A stretch of DNA of 64,000 nucleotides from DASYLJ01 sp964432595 (GTDB lineage Bacteria; Desulfobacterota; Binatia; DP-6): assembly GCA_964432595.1 (NCBI GenBank), contig CAYSOF010000007.1, forward strand, positions 186,001 to 250,000. Direction: 5' to 3'. Both the position numbers and the translations under genes were made by a program. Position 1 is the stretch's first letter; each line of letters begins with the position of its first letter. This document shows, in pieces, positions 44,137 through 52,604 of the stretch. Below the pieces are notes generated by a model that saw nothing but the letters and a program-made list of their open reading frames with translations, was not told the DNA's origin and made no database searches.

Positions 44137-45591
44137 ATGAGGCGGCGTTGGTGGAGCTGGGTGCTGCTGCTGTTGGGGCTCGGGGCGATGGCGCTCGCCG
44201 CGAGCACCTACCTCCCGAACCAGCCCCGATCCACGCGGCGCCTCACCATCACGGCCGGGCCGGACGGCACGACGCGATCGCTCGTCGCACACGCGCTCGC
44301 CGAAGCGCTGACGGCGAACGGCGGACAGGCCGAGGTCGTCGCGACCGCGGACGGGTCCGACGCCATCGACCGGGTCGACACCGGCACCATCGACTTCGCC
44401 CTCGTTCCCGAGGCGTTCCCCGGCGGCCATCGTTCGCACGTCCGCGAGGTGACGCCGCTCTACATCGAGGCCCTGCACCTCCTCGTAAAACCCGAATTGG
44501 CCGACGCCGTGAACCAGGGGCTCGGCGCGCTCAAGGGGCGCACGGTGGACATCGGGCCGCCCACGTCGGCGAACGCAGGCCTCGCGACGGCCGTCCTCGC
44601 CTTTGCCGGCGTCCACCCCGGGCCCGACGGCTTCAGCGAGAGCGACATCGACGTCCCCACGCTCGAGCGTCTGATCGCCGCGCCCGATCGCACCGCGCTC
44701 CCGGACGCCGTGATGCACCTCGCCACCCTGCCCTCCGAGATCGCCGTCCATCTCATCCGCGACCGCGACTACGCGCTCGTGCCGCTGCCGTTCGCCGACG
44801 CCTTCCGGCTGAACGCGCTCATCTCCGCGAACCATCCGACGGAGATGCGCGAGGGGGTCGAGCGCAAGGTGGTGGTCGACGTGGTGATTCCCGCGTTCAC
44901 CTACAAGGCCGAGCCGCCCGTCCCCTCGGCGCCCCTGCACACCGTCGGCACCCGCCTCCTCCTGATCGCGAACGAACGCGTCCCGGTCGACAGCGTGCAG
45001 CAGGTCCTCGACGCGGTCTTCGGCGCGCGCGTCGCGCACGTCGCGCATCCGCCCATCGATCGCTCGATGCTCGCGCTGCCGCCGCACTTGGCCCGCCACG
45101 AAGGCACGCTCGAGTTCCTCCGCCGCGGCCAGCCGTACATCACGGAGGACACCGTCGACACGCTGAGCAGCTCGTTCAGCGTCATCGGCGCGCTCGCCGG
45201 CGGGCTGCTCTTCCTCTGGCAGTGGTGGCGGCAACGCCGGCAAGCCGTCCGCGACGAGAAATTCGGCAGCTACCTCCTGCGCATGGCGGACGTCGAGCGG
45301 CGCATGACGACGCTCGAGCTGGCGGCGACGCTCGAGCTCGAGCCGCTCGTCGAGCTGCAGCGCGCGGTGCTGACACTCAAGACCGACGCGCTGGACGCGT
45401 ACGCCGCCGGCGAGCTCGGCGGGCAGGAGTCGCTCGCGAGCCTGCTCGTGCCCTTGAACGCCACGCGCGACCACATCGGTGACCTCATCCTGCACGTGCG
45501 CGACGCCCTCGAAGAACAGGCCCAGGCCGAAGGCCGCTCCGCGACCGCCGTCTGGACGGACGCCATCGACAAGCCCGACCGCAATGAGTGA
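44137..45591 (+). CDS. Membrane-anchored TAXI-family solute receptor with cytoplasmic tail
   Basis: 484 residues. An N-terminal hydrophobic segment (8-25) is followed by a periplasmic type-II binding fold of the TAXI/NMT1 kind (LTITAGPDGTTRSLVAHALAEAL, TGTIDFALVPE, LKGRTVDIGPPTSANAGLATAVLAFAGV), as in TRAP transporter solute receptors. Unlike these, it has a second membrane helix (about 349-365, followed by WWRQRRQ) and a helical tail of about 120 residues (VERRMTTLELAATLELEPLVELQRAVLTLK). No TRAP permease lies next to it. The layout suggests a ligand-sensing membrane protein rather than a transport receptor (inference). Confidence 0.8.
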   Translation: MRRRWWSWVLLLLGLGAMALAASTYLPNQPRSTRRLTITAGPDGTTRSLVAHALAEALTANGGQAEVVATADGSDAIDRVDTGTIDFALVPEAFPGGHRSHVREVTPLYIEALHLLVKPELADAVNQGLGALKGRTVDIGPPTSANAGLATAVLAFAGVHPGPDGFSESDIDVPTLERLIAAPDRTALPDAVMHLATLPSEIAVHLIRDRDYALVPLPFADAFRLNALISANHPTEMREGVERKVVVDVVIPAFTYKAEPPVPSAPLHTVGTRLLLIANERVPVDSVQQVLDAVFGARVAHVAHPPIDRSMLALPPHLARHEGTLEFLRRGQPYITEDTVDTLSSSFSVIGALAGGLLFLWQWWRQRRQAVRDEKFGSYLLRMADVERRMTTLELAATLELEPLVELQRAVLTLKTDALDAYAAGELGGQESLASLLVPLNATRDHIGDLILHVRDALEEQAQAEGRSATAVWTDAIDKPDRNE

Positions 45592-45632
45592 CGCCGTTCA
45601 CCGCGTCTTCTTCCGCAGGAGGACCCTCCGAG

Positions 45633-47036
45633 ATGGCCATCACGTCGAGACGCACATCGCGCGCCGCGCTCCTCATCGCCCTGGCAATGGCCGGCGCCGT
45701 GCACGCCGCGGACCGCATCTACTGGGGCGACTCGTCGGAGGACGTCATTTCCTTCGCCAATCTCGACGGCAGCGGTGACGGCAGCGACGTCGCCACGCCG
45801 GGCGCGACGATGTCCTGCCCGTGGGGCACCGCCATCGATCTCCCGGCGAACCGCCTCTACTGGACCGGCTGCGCCGGCGCCTCGACGGTCTCGTTCGCCA
45901 GTCTCGACGGCTCGGGCGGCGGCGACCTCCACTTCACCGGCGCCACCGTGAACGATCCGACCGGCGTGGCCGTCGACCCCGCCACCGGCAACCTTTACTG
46001 GGCGAACCGCGCCGCCACTGCGATCGGCTCCTACTCGGGTGCCGATGGCTCCGCCGCCGACGTCGTCACGACGGGCGCGACGGTGGCGGCGCCCTCCGGC
46101 GTCGCGTTCGACCCGGCCAGCGGCCGGCTCTACTGGGCGAACGGTGCCCCCGCCAACTCGATCGCGTGGGCAAACGTCGACGGCTCGGGCGGCGAGACGC
46201 TCGACACGACGGGTGCCCCGGTGAGCGATCCCAGCGGCGTCGCCATCGACGCCGCCGGCGGGCGCGTCTACTGGACGAACTACGGCAACAGCACGATCGG
46301 GTTCGCCGCCCTCGACGGCGGAAGCGGCGGCGAGCTCGTCACCACCGGCGCCCAGCTGTCCGGGCCCGTCGGCCTCGCGATCGACGCCGACGCCGGCCTC
46401 GTCTACTGGGGCAACTACGTCGGAAGCCAGGTCTCCTGGGCGCGTCTCGACGGCACCGGCGGCGGCGACCTCGATCTGACCGGCGCGACGATCCCGACGT
46501 CGCCGAGCTTTCCCGTCCTGGTGCGCCGCCCGGCGGCGACGGCCGCGCCTGCCGTCACCGGCGCCGCCGAACCCGGCGCGGTGCTCACCTGTGCCGGCGA
46601 CGCCTGGGCGCCCGACGACGTCGGCGCGTTCCTCTACCGCGTGCCCACCCGCATCACGTACCAGTGGGCGCGCGACGGCTCCGACGTCGCCGGCGGGACG
46701 GCGAGCACCTACACGGCCACGATCGCCGGCGCGTATCATTGCACCGTGACGGCGTCGAACCTGGCGGGTGTCACCGCGCAAACGAGCGCGCCCCACCACG
46801 TCGTCGCACCGCCGACGCCACCCACCGCGTGCGTGATCCCCAACGTCGTGGGACAGACGCAGAGCACCGCGATCGCGACGCTCGCAGCGAGCGGCTGCAC
46901 CGCAGGCAAGGTGAAGCGTCGTCGCGCGAAGCCGGAGAAGGCGGACGTCGTGCTCGCGCAGCGGCCGAAGGCCGGCACGACGCTCGATCTCGGCGCGAAG
47001 GTGAAGCTCGTCGTCGGTCGCTCGCGACGCAGCTAG
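45633..47036 (+). CDS. Secreted YWTD-propeller protein with C-terminal PASTA-like domain
   Basis: 467 residues. An AGGAGG site 10 nt before ATG 45633 fixes the start; an upstream GTG overlapping the previous gene is less likely. Signal peptide ends VHAAD. About six blades contain the LDL-receptor YWTD-type core (RIYWGDSSED, NRLYWTGCAG, NLYWANRAA, RLYWANGAP, RVYWTNYGN, LVYWGNYVG), each with the phrase SGVAxDPASG. An Ig-like segment follows (ITYQWARDGSDVAGGTASTYTAT) and then a PASTA-like repeat (CVIPNVVGQTQSTAIATLAASGC...VVLAQRPKAGTTLDLGAKVKLVVG). Probably an extracellular binding protein; PASTA domains bind peptidoglycan fragments in other proteins. Confidence 0.83.
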   Translation: MAITSRRTSRAALLIALAMAGAVHAADRIYWGDSSEDVISFANLDGSGDGSDVATPGATMSCPWGTAIDLPANRLYWTGCAGASTVSFASLDGSGGGDLHFTGATVNDPTGVAVDPATGNLYWANRAATAIGSYSGADGSAADVVTTGATVAAPSGVAFDPASGRLYWANGAPANSIAWANVDGSGGETLDTTGAPVSDPSGVAIDAAGGRVYWTNYGNSTIGFAALDGGSGGELVTTGAQLSGPVGLAIDADAGLVYWGNYVGSQVSWARLDGTGGGDLDLTGATIPTSPSFPVLVRRPAATAAPAVTGAAEPGAVLTCAGDAWAPDDVGAFLYRVPTRITYQWARDGSDVAGGTASTYTATIAGAYHCTVTASNLAGVTAQTSAPHHVVAPPTPPTACVIPNVVGQTQSTAIATLAASGCTAGKVKRRRAKPEKADVVLAQRPKAGTTLDLGAKVKLVVGRSRRS

Positions 47037-47068
47037 CGTACCAGCCACACGGCGGACGCCTCGCGATA

Positions 47069-47108
47069 CCCCACGCACGCGCCATTCGCTCACGCGTGAT
47101 GCGTGGGG
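47069..47108 (+). terminator. Hairpin after the propeller/PASTA gene
   Basis: CCCCACGCA and TGCGTGGGG pair; inside lie CGCG and CGCG. The 3' arm is followed directly by a second small stem GGGGCG/CGCCCC. No T-run. Confidence 0.45.
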
Positions 47109-47247
47109 CGTCTCGCCCCGCGCCTACTCCGATGGTCGTAAGACGATCGTCGGAAATCTGCGCTCGACGTGAATTTTCTCGCCGCACCCACTGGTGCGCG
47201 CACTGCCGTGTGCTAGCGAGGGCGCATCATCGAAGAGGGGGTGCTCC

Positions 47248-47916
47248 ATGAGATCGTTGTTGCTCCATGGTGTGCTGAGTGTCGGCCTCGTCGTGGCGAG
47301 CGCCGACATGGCTGCGGCGAAGCGATGCGAAGACGATGCTGCCGTCGCCGCCGCTCGCGCAGCCGCCGACGCGGAGTGCGACTGCGCCACCGCGAGCAGT
47401 CACGGCGAATATCAACGCTGTGTCAGTCGCGTGGTGAAGGAGCTGGTCGCGTCGGGCGACCTGCCGAAAGAATGCAGAGGCGAGGTGACGAGCTGCGCGG
47501 CGAAGTCCATCTGCGGGAAGCCCGGATCCGTCACCTGCTGTCGCGTCGACAAACGCGGCAAGGTGAAGTGCTCGATCAAGTCGAGCGCGGCCAGGTGCAA
47601 GGCGCCCAAGGGCGGCCAGGCATGCGTGGGCAGCGGCACCAGCTGCTGTGACTCCTGCGGCGCCGGCTCGCCGGACGGCGCGTTCATCTGCCCGGGGACG
47701 ACCACGACGACCGCGCCACCGGTCTCGACGTCCACGACCACGCCGTCGACGACGAGCACGACGGTGTCCACCACCACCACCACCGCACCGACGACGTCCA
47801 CGACGGCGCCGACGGTCACTACCACCACCACCACCACGTCGTCGACCACGACGACCACGATCTACGGCTCGCCGAGCCGCGCCTTCCTGACCGGAGGTGT
47901 CGACCTGCTCGAATGA
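47248..47916 (+). CDS. Secreted Cys-rich protein with Thr-rich tail
   Basis: 222 residues. Signal peptide ends DMAAA. A Cys-rich domain (about 25-150, some 18 Cys: CDCATASSHGEYQRCVSRVVKEL, SCAAKSICGKPGSVTCCRVDKRGKVKCSIK, GTSCCDSCGAG) is followed by about 55 residues made almost wholly of Thr, Ser and Pro, then a short end IYGSPSRAFLTGGVDLLE. The Thr/Ser tract is probably a stretched, glycosylated linker. Ribosome-binding site GAGGGGG precedes the ATG. A perfect hairpin follows the stop. No known family; the Cys pattern recurs in secreted proteins of similar genomes. Confidence 0.75.
   Translation: MRSLLLHGVLSVGLVVASADMAAAKRCEDDAAVAAARAAADAECDCATASSHGEYQRCVSRVVKELVASGDLPKECRGEVTSCAAKSICGKPGSVTCCRVDKRGKVKCSIKSSAARCKAPKGGQACVGSGTSCCDSCGAGSPDGAFICPGTTTTTAPPVSTSTTTPSTTSTTVSTTTTTAPTTSTTAPTVTTTTTTTSSTTTTTIYGSPSRAFLTGGVDLLE
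47700..47863 (+). repeat. ACC/ACG-rich simple-sequence tract coding for Thr/Ser/Pro
   Basis: A run of near-identical trinucleotides (ACC, ACG, TCG) inside the preceding gene. It is prone to slippage and could vary in length between strains. Confidence 0.6.
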
Positions 47917-47944
47917 GCGCATCGAATCGACCGTGCAGCACGCC

Positions 47945-47980
47945 GATGCCCCCCGGACGCCACGACCTCCGGGGGGCATC
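47945..47980 (+). terminator. Strong hairpin terminator
   Basis: GATGCCCCCCGGA and TCCGGGGGGCATC are exact inverted repeats (13 bp) around a 10-nt loop, 28 nt after the Thr-rich gene. It also lies downstream of the convergent metalloprotease gene. Confidence 0.65.
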
Positions 47981-48054
47981 GTGCGTACGGGCTCGGCGGC
48001 CACGCGCACGAGGACGCGCGCGCACGGTCGCGCCCGCCGGCGGCCCCGAGCGCG

Positions 48055-49416
48055 CTATCGCTTCGCGCGGAACACGACGCCGTCGTCCTTGACGACGTGC
48101 GTACCGTCGAACGCGCTCGCGAAGCACTGCATCGTGTCGGCGCGGACGAGCTGCGCGACCACGGGCGCCGAGCGGAGCGGCAGCACGCCGTCCGGCAGGT
48201 TCGCGCCCTTTGCCTTCAGCACGACCTTCGCCTTGCCGGCGACGCCCGCCGTCAGGACCGCCCTCTTCACGCCGTGCGGCGCGCGTGCCGCGTCTTCGTA
48301 TGCGAAGCCTTTGGCGCCGCGAGACTTCCAGTTCGTGCCGGGCGGCAGCGCGAGCTCGCCGACCAGCACCGGCGGCTCACCACGGTAGAGACAGAGCGAG
48401 TAACGCGTCGCTACGGTCGGATCGCCGAAATCCGCGAGCGCCGTCGCGTCGCCTTTCGCAAATTTCCACACCAGCGTGTCCTTGTCGCTGCCGGGACCGT
48501 CGCGCACCTCGAGCCCCGCGTGCAACGACGTACGACAGATCGGCTCCACCATCGGCTGGCACACCGCCTGGACGACGCCCGGCGCCGGATACAGGACGTC
48601 GCGCCCGCCCCGGTCGTCGTTCCGCAGCGAGAGGTTGAAGAGCGCGTCGAAATCGCTGGGCGCCTGGTTCAGGACCGCCAGCGTGTCGAGGTTCGGCGAA
48701 ATGGCGACCGTGGCCAACGGATCGGCGGCATCGACGAGCATGGCGTTGTTCGGGTCCGTGTCGGTGTCGAAGTTCACGTTCGGGCCGTCGTGCGGATGGC
48801 CGAGCCCCACCGCATGCCCGAGCTCGTGCATCAGGAGGCGTTGCAGGAGGCGCAACCCCAGCTCGCGGGTGAACGCGGGCGCCGCCGCCGCGAGACGGTC
48901 GGTGGCGATCAGGATGTCCGCGCCGTGGATGACCTTGCCCGCGAGCGTGGCGCCGTTGGTCAGCAGCCGATCGGGGCGCGACGTCCACGCCAGGAACGCG
49001 ACGCCGAACGCGGCCCCGCTGGCCGCAAAGTCGGGATCGGTCGACTGGACGGCGAACACGTCGATCTCGGCGCCGGCGGTCGGGCCGCGCACGGCCGCGC
49101 CGCCGAACGCCAGCGTGAACGGCAGGGCCGCGCTCTCCCATTGCGCGAACGCCGCGCGCACCGCCTGCTCCACGGCGGCGACGTCCTCGGGGGCGGTGCC
49201 GCCGGTGACAGCGAGGGTCACGTCGGTCGCGAACCCGGGCGCGATCGACACCGACAGCGTGCCGTCCGCCAGCCCGCGCCCGGCGATCTCCGTCGCCGAC
49301 CAGCGCGGCGCCTCGGCGAGGTTCGCGCTGCGATCGATCGTCACGAAAGCCGTCGCCGTGGACGCCAGCAGCGTCATGGCGGCGGAGAGAGCGGTGACGG
49401 CCGATCGTCGCGACAT
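48055..49416 (-). CDS. Matrixin-like secreted zinc metalloprotease
   Basis: 453 residues. Signal peptide MSRRSAVTALSAAMTLLASTATA. The zinc motif HELGHAVGLGH (His197, Glu198, His201, His207) defines a metzincin; upstream FAQWESAALPFTLAFGG resembles matrixin N-terminal strands. Residues about 300-453 carry the recurring beta-module shared with the protein at 43407. It probably cleaves extracellular proteins or matures surface proteins. The start is uncertain: ATG 49434 is also in frame and adds six residues; neither has a good Shine-Dalgarno sequence. A Met-turn is not obvious, so the matrixin label is a family-level inference. Confidence 0.82.
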   Translation of the reverse strand: MSRRSAVTALSAAMTLLASTATAFVTIDRSANLAEAPRWSATEIAGRGLADGTLSVSIAPGFATDVTLAVTGGTAPEDVAAVEQAVRAAFAQWESAALPFTLAFGGAAVRGPTAGAEIDVFAVQSTDPDFAASGAAFGVAFLAWTSRPDRLLTNGATLAGKVIHGADILIATDRLAAAAPAFTRELGLRLLQRLLMHELGHAVGLGHPHDGPNVNFDTDTDPNNAMLVDAADPLATVAISPNLDTLAVLNQAPSDFDALFNLSLRNDDRGGRDVLYPAPGVVQAVCQPMVEPICRTSLHAGLEVRDGPGSDKDTLVWKFAKGDATALADFGDPTVATRYSLCLYRGEPPVLVGELALPPGTNWKSRGAKGFAYEDAARAPHGVKRAVLTAGVAGKAKVVLKAKGANLPDGVLPLRSAPVVAQLVRADTMQCFASAFDGTHVVKDDGVVFRAKR

Positions 49417-49489
49417 ACCATGGTCGACTCGCATGGATGGACAGCAGGCTACTCCACTGCGATTCCGTCGGTCCAGGGATTTGCGGCGG

Positions 49490-50632
49490 CTACCCCAGCC
49501 CGCCGAGCGCGATGCCCAGGACACCCGCCGCCACGATGAGCAGCGGCTCCGACACGCCCTTCACCCGCGTCAGCACGACGAGCGTCCCGATCGCGATCAG
49601 CGCCGTCGGGACGTCGAACACCGCCCGGCGTCCGAGCACGAACGCCGCACCCGCGATCGCCCCCGCCGCGGCCGCGGTCACCCCCTCGACGAACGCCTTC
49701 ACCCGTGGGTCGTGCACCGAACGGCGGAAGTAGCGCGCCGGGATGACGACGAGCAGGTAGCACGGCAGGAACACCGCCACCGCCGCCACGACCGCACCGA
49801 GCGGTCCGGCGACCAGGTACCCGATGAACGCCACCGTGATCACCACCGGCCCCGGCGTGATCATCGCCACCGCGACCGCGTCGAGGAACTGTCGGTCGTC
49901 GAGCCACTGCAGGTCCGTCACGACCGCGCCATGGAGGAACGGCACGATGGCGAGACCGCTGCCGAACACGAACGCGCCCGCCTCCGCGAAGCACCAGGCG
50001 ATCTGCCACAACGCGCCGGCAGGCGCCTCGCCGTGGACACCGGTCATGAGCCAGGGCCACGGAGCCACGACCAGGGCCGTCGCCGGCCGCCGCGCGATCA
50101 ACGTCACGACGCCGCACAGCACGAAGAGCCAGATGAGCTCCGACTCCGTCCACGCGGTGACCACGCCGCTCGTCACGAAGACCGCCCAGAGCAGCCGATC
50201 GCTCCCGAGGGTGCTCTTCGCGAGCTTCCACGCGCTGCGGGCGATGATGGCGATCACCGCGGCGCCGATCCCGTAGAAGGCGCCCTCCATCCAGGCAAGG
50301 CCGCCGTACGCGAGGTACAGCGCCGACAGGATCAGGACCATGACGAACGACGGCAGGACGAACGCGATCGCGACGAGCGTCGCGCCGAGCACGCCGTAAT
50401 GCAGCCAGCCGAGGTAGATCGCGAGCTGCGCGGCCAGCGGTCCCGGCGCCAGCTGCGCGAGGGCCAGCCCTTCCTTGTAGTCCGCGAGCGTGAACCAGCC
50501 GCGCCGCTCGACCAGGTCGCGCTGCATGTAGCCCACCAGGGCGATCGGGCCGCCGAACCCGGTGGTGCCCAGGTGCAGGAAGTACCCGACCAGATCGCGC
50601 AACGAGTACGGCGCGAGCCCGCGCTCCATCAT
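49490..50632 (-). CDS. chrA: Chromate transporter
   Basis: 380 residues with about ten hydrophobic segments, the long two-domain form of the CHR family. Each half shows the signature: FLHLGTTGFGGPIALVGYMQRDLV...LAQLAPGPLAAQLAIYLG in the first and CFAEAGAFVFGSGLAIVPFL...VAMITPGPVVITVAFIGYL in the second. It exports chromate driven by the proton gradient. The ATG at 50632 overlaps the chrB stop (ATGA) and has GGAGGAAGG 1-2 nt upstream of the optimal window. Part of a chrBA operon. Confidence 0.93.
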   Translation of the reverse strand: MMERGLAPYSLRDLVGYFLHLGTTGFGGPIALVGYMQRDLVERRGWFTLADYKEGLALAQLAPGPLAAQLAIYLGWLHYGVLGATLVAIAFVLPSFVMVLILSALYLAYGGLAWMEGAFYGIGAAVIAIIARSAWKLAKSTLGSDRLLWAVFVTSGVVTAWTESELIWLFVLCGVVTLIARRPATALVVAPWPWLMTGVHGEAPAGALWQIAWCFAEAGAFVFGSGLAIVPFLHGAVVTDLQWLDDRQFLDAVAVAMITPGPVVITVAFIGYLVAGPLGAVVAAVAVFLPCYLLVVIPARYFRRSVHDPRVKAFVEGVTAAAAGAIAGAAFVLGRRAVFDVPTALIAIGTLVVLTRVKGVSEPLLIVAAGVLGIALGGLG

Positions 50633-51618
50633 GCCTTCCTCCGCCGGGCGAACCAGGCGTACAGCGCGTCGAAGACCGCCCCGCCGTGCGCCACCCGTGC
50701 GGCATCGTCCGGATGCGACCATGCGATGCCGGCCACGAGATGCTCGATCCCGCGCGTCTCCTCGCGACCGTACTTCCCGTCCTTCAGGTCGACGTCGTGA
50801 ATCACCTCCGCGACCGCGCGGAGCGCCGGGTCGTCGAGCGCGAGCTCCCGCAGCAGGACCTCGAACGAGCAGAGGTCCCCGTCGTGCGTGAACTCGGCGT
50901 CGAACATGTCGAACCGCAGCTCTCCCGCCGACGGCACGTAGCCGCGCGCCGGAACGAACTTGAACCGCGCCGCCCGATCGACGAACCGGCCGATGAGCCA
51001 CGCGCATCCGATGCGGTCGATGTGGACACCGGTGCGCGTCACCCAGGTCCGACCCTGGACGTCGCCGATCGTGCGGCGACCGCGCGACCGCACCGCCGCG
51101 GACGCGGGCGACGGGGCGAGACGCTCCGCGAGCCCCGCGACCAGGCCCTCGACGGCCTCCCGCCCCGGCGCCGTGAAGAAGTCGACCTCCGCGATCTCGC
51201 CGAGCCGCTTGCGGAAGCGGGCGATGCCGGCCTCGATCTGCGCCCGCCGCTCGTCCGACGGCGCGCGGCCGCGCGCCGGCAGCGTGTCCTTCGCGAAGGT
51301 CCGGACCTCCGTGGCGAGGGTGCGGTAGTCGGCCTCGCGGGCCGTCACGAAGAGCCCGCGGACTTCGGCATCGGTGAGTCCGTCGACCAGCCGCGCCTCG
51401 CACAGCGACGCGTCGCCGCCGTCGGCGTGGATCTCCCGCAGGAGCCACTCGAAGTCCTCGCGCGCGTCGTCGGTGCTGGGCAACACGTACACCGAGTTCT
51501 TGATCGGCACCGCGCCCAGCGCCTGCAGCCGCCGCCACACCTTCACGCGCAGGTAGGGGGGCTTCGGCGGCAGCTGATGAATGAGCACCAGCCACAGGGC
51601 TCCGGTCGGGTCGGCCAC
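50629..51618 (-). CDS. chrB: Chromate resistance regulator/accessory protein ChrB
   Basis: 329 residues. The ChrB N-terminal domain (WLVLIHQLPPKPPYLRVKVWRRLQALGAVPIKNSVYVLP) and C-terminal domain (TWVTRTGVHIDRIGCAWLIGRFVDRAARFKFVP, then AEFTHDGDLCSFEVLL) are clear. In characterised chr operons ChrB senses chromate and controls expression. First gene of the operon; a palindrome overlaps the probable promoter just upstream. Overlaps chrA by 4 nt. Confidence 0.92.
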   Translation of the reverse strand: MADPTGALWLVLIHQLPPKPPYLRVKVWRRLQALGAVPIKNSVYVLPSTDDAREDFEWLLREIHADGGDASLCEARLVDGLTDAEVRGLFVTAREADYRTLATEVRTFAKDTLPARGRAPSDERRAQIEAGIARFRKRLGEIAEVDFFTAPGREAVEGLVAGLAERLAPSPASAAVRSRGRRTIGDVQGRTWVTRTGVHIDRIGCAWLIGRFVDRAARFKFVPARGYVPSAGELRFDMFDAEFTHDGDLCSFEVLLRELALDDPALRAVAEVIHDVDLKDGKYGREETRGIEHLVAGIAWSHPDDAARVAHGGAVFDALYAWFARRRKA

Positions 51619-51641
51619 GCGGCCATGGCAGCTATAACAAC

Positions 51642-51675
51642 TGCATCACGCGTGCAACGCTCGTTGCATCACGCG
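51642..51675. promoter_or_regulatory. Palindrome and direct repeats: candidate ChrB operator
   Basis: TGCATCACGCG occurs twice (51642-51652 and 51665-51675) and flanks a perfect palindrome TGCAACG-CT-CGTTGCA (51653-51668). The site lies between divergent chrB and the sigma-factor gene, next to TATAAC/TTATAG (51633-51638), a likely -10 for chrB. Confidence 0.5.
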
Positions 51676-51698
51676 ATCGCCCGCGCTAGGCCCAGCCG

Positions 51699-52571
51699 GT
51701 GGCCGCCACGGAGCAACGCCGGCGCCTCTGGGGCCTCGCGTATCGCCTCACCGGATGCGCGGCGGATGCGGACGACGTCGTCCAGGAGACGTTCGCCCGC
51801 TGGCTCGAGCGCAGTCCGGAGTCACCCGCACCCGACGCATGGCTCGTCCGCGTCGCGACGCGCATCGGGATCGACGTGCTCCGCGCCCGTCGCCGGCGCG
51901 GCTACGTCGGGCCATGGCTGCCCTCACCGGTCGCCGACGAGGCGACCGACGATCCCGCGTCGCGCTACGGCCTCGCCGAGAGCGCGAGCGTCGCGTTCCT
52001 GATCGCACTGGAGGCGCTCTCCCCGCGCCCGCGCGCCGTGCTGCTGCTGCGCGACGTGCTCGGCTATTCCGCCGCCGAGACCGCCGCGATCGTCGGCGCG
52101 ACGGAGGGCGGCGTGCGGGTGATGCATCTTCGTGCCCGGCGCGCCCTCGCGGAGTACGACCGCGCACGGACGCTGCCCTCGGCCGAGCTCCGTGCGCGCC
52201 ACCGGGCCGTCCTCGAGCGATTCCTCGCCGCGCTGGCGGCCCAGGATGCGCGCGCGCTCGAGGCGCTGCTCGTCGAGGACGTTCGGACTCGCACCGACGG
52301 CGGTGGCCGCTTCACCGCGCTGCGAGCGCCGCTCCAGGGGCGGGCCCGTGTGGCACGCTTCTTCCTGCGCGCCGCGCAACAGCGCGCCGCCGCGGGCGTC
52401 GAGACGCAGATCGTCCCCCTGAACGGGATGCCTGCGGCCGTGCTGCGGCTGGCGCGCCCCGTCCGCCGCCAGGCACCGGTCGTCGTCCTGACGCTCCAGC
52501 TGGCCGCGGACGGGCGGGTGCGCGAGATCGACGCCGTGATGGCGCCGGCGAAGCTGACGGCCGTGATGTAA
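51699..52571 (+). CDS. ECF41-like RNA polymerase sigma factor with SnoaL-type C-terminal domain
   Basis: 290 residues, GTG start. Sigma region 2 (GLAYRLTGCAADADDVVQETFARWLE) and region 4 (LSPRPRAVLLLRDVLGYSAAETAAIVGATEGGVRVMHLRARRAL) are followed by about 110 residues of the SnoaL-like extension that defines ECF41/SigJ-type factors. The family's D-G-G-G motif is present (200-203). The second family motif (NPDKL) near the C-terminus is not seen; the position reads MAPAKL. In ECF41 factors the extension, not an anti-sigma factor, controls activity. No anti-sigma gene is near. Probable targets are the following genes. Confidence 0.88.
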   Translation: MAATEQRRRLWGLAYRLTGCAADADDVVQETFARWLERSPESPAPDAWLVRVATRIGIDVLRARRRRGYVGPWLPSPVADEATDDPASRYGLAESASVAFLIALEALSPRPRAVLLLRDVLGYSAAETAAIVGATEGGVRVMHLRARRALAEYDRARTLPSAELRARHRAVLERFLAALAAQDARALEALLVEDVRTRTDGGGRFTALRAPLQGRARVARFFLRAAQQRAAAGVETQIVPLNGMPAAVLRLARPVRRQAPVVVLTLQLAADGRVREIDAVMAPAKLTAVM

Positions 52572-52604
52572 CGAACGGGCGGCGACGTTCGTTCTCCTGA
52601 CACC

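Noticed and set aside
47700..47863. Short-unit repeats that could be mistaken for a CRISPR or satellite array
   Set aside because: They are degenerate ACC/ACG/TCG codons for a Thr/Ser linker in one frame, without spacers; the similar tract near 56100-56200 is the same kind.
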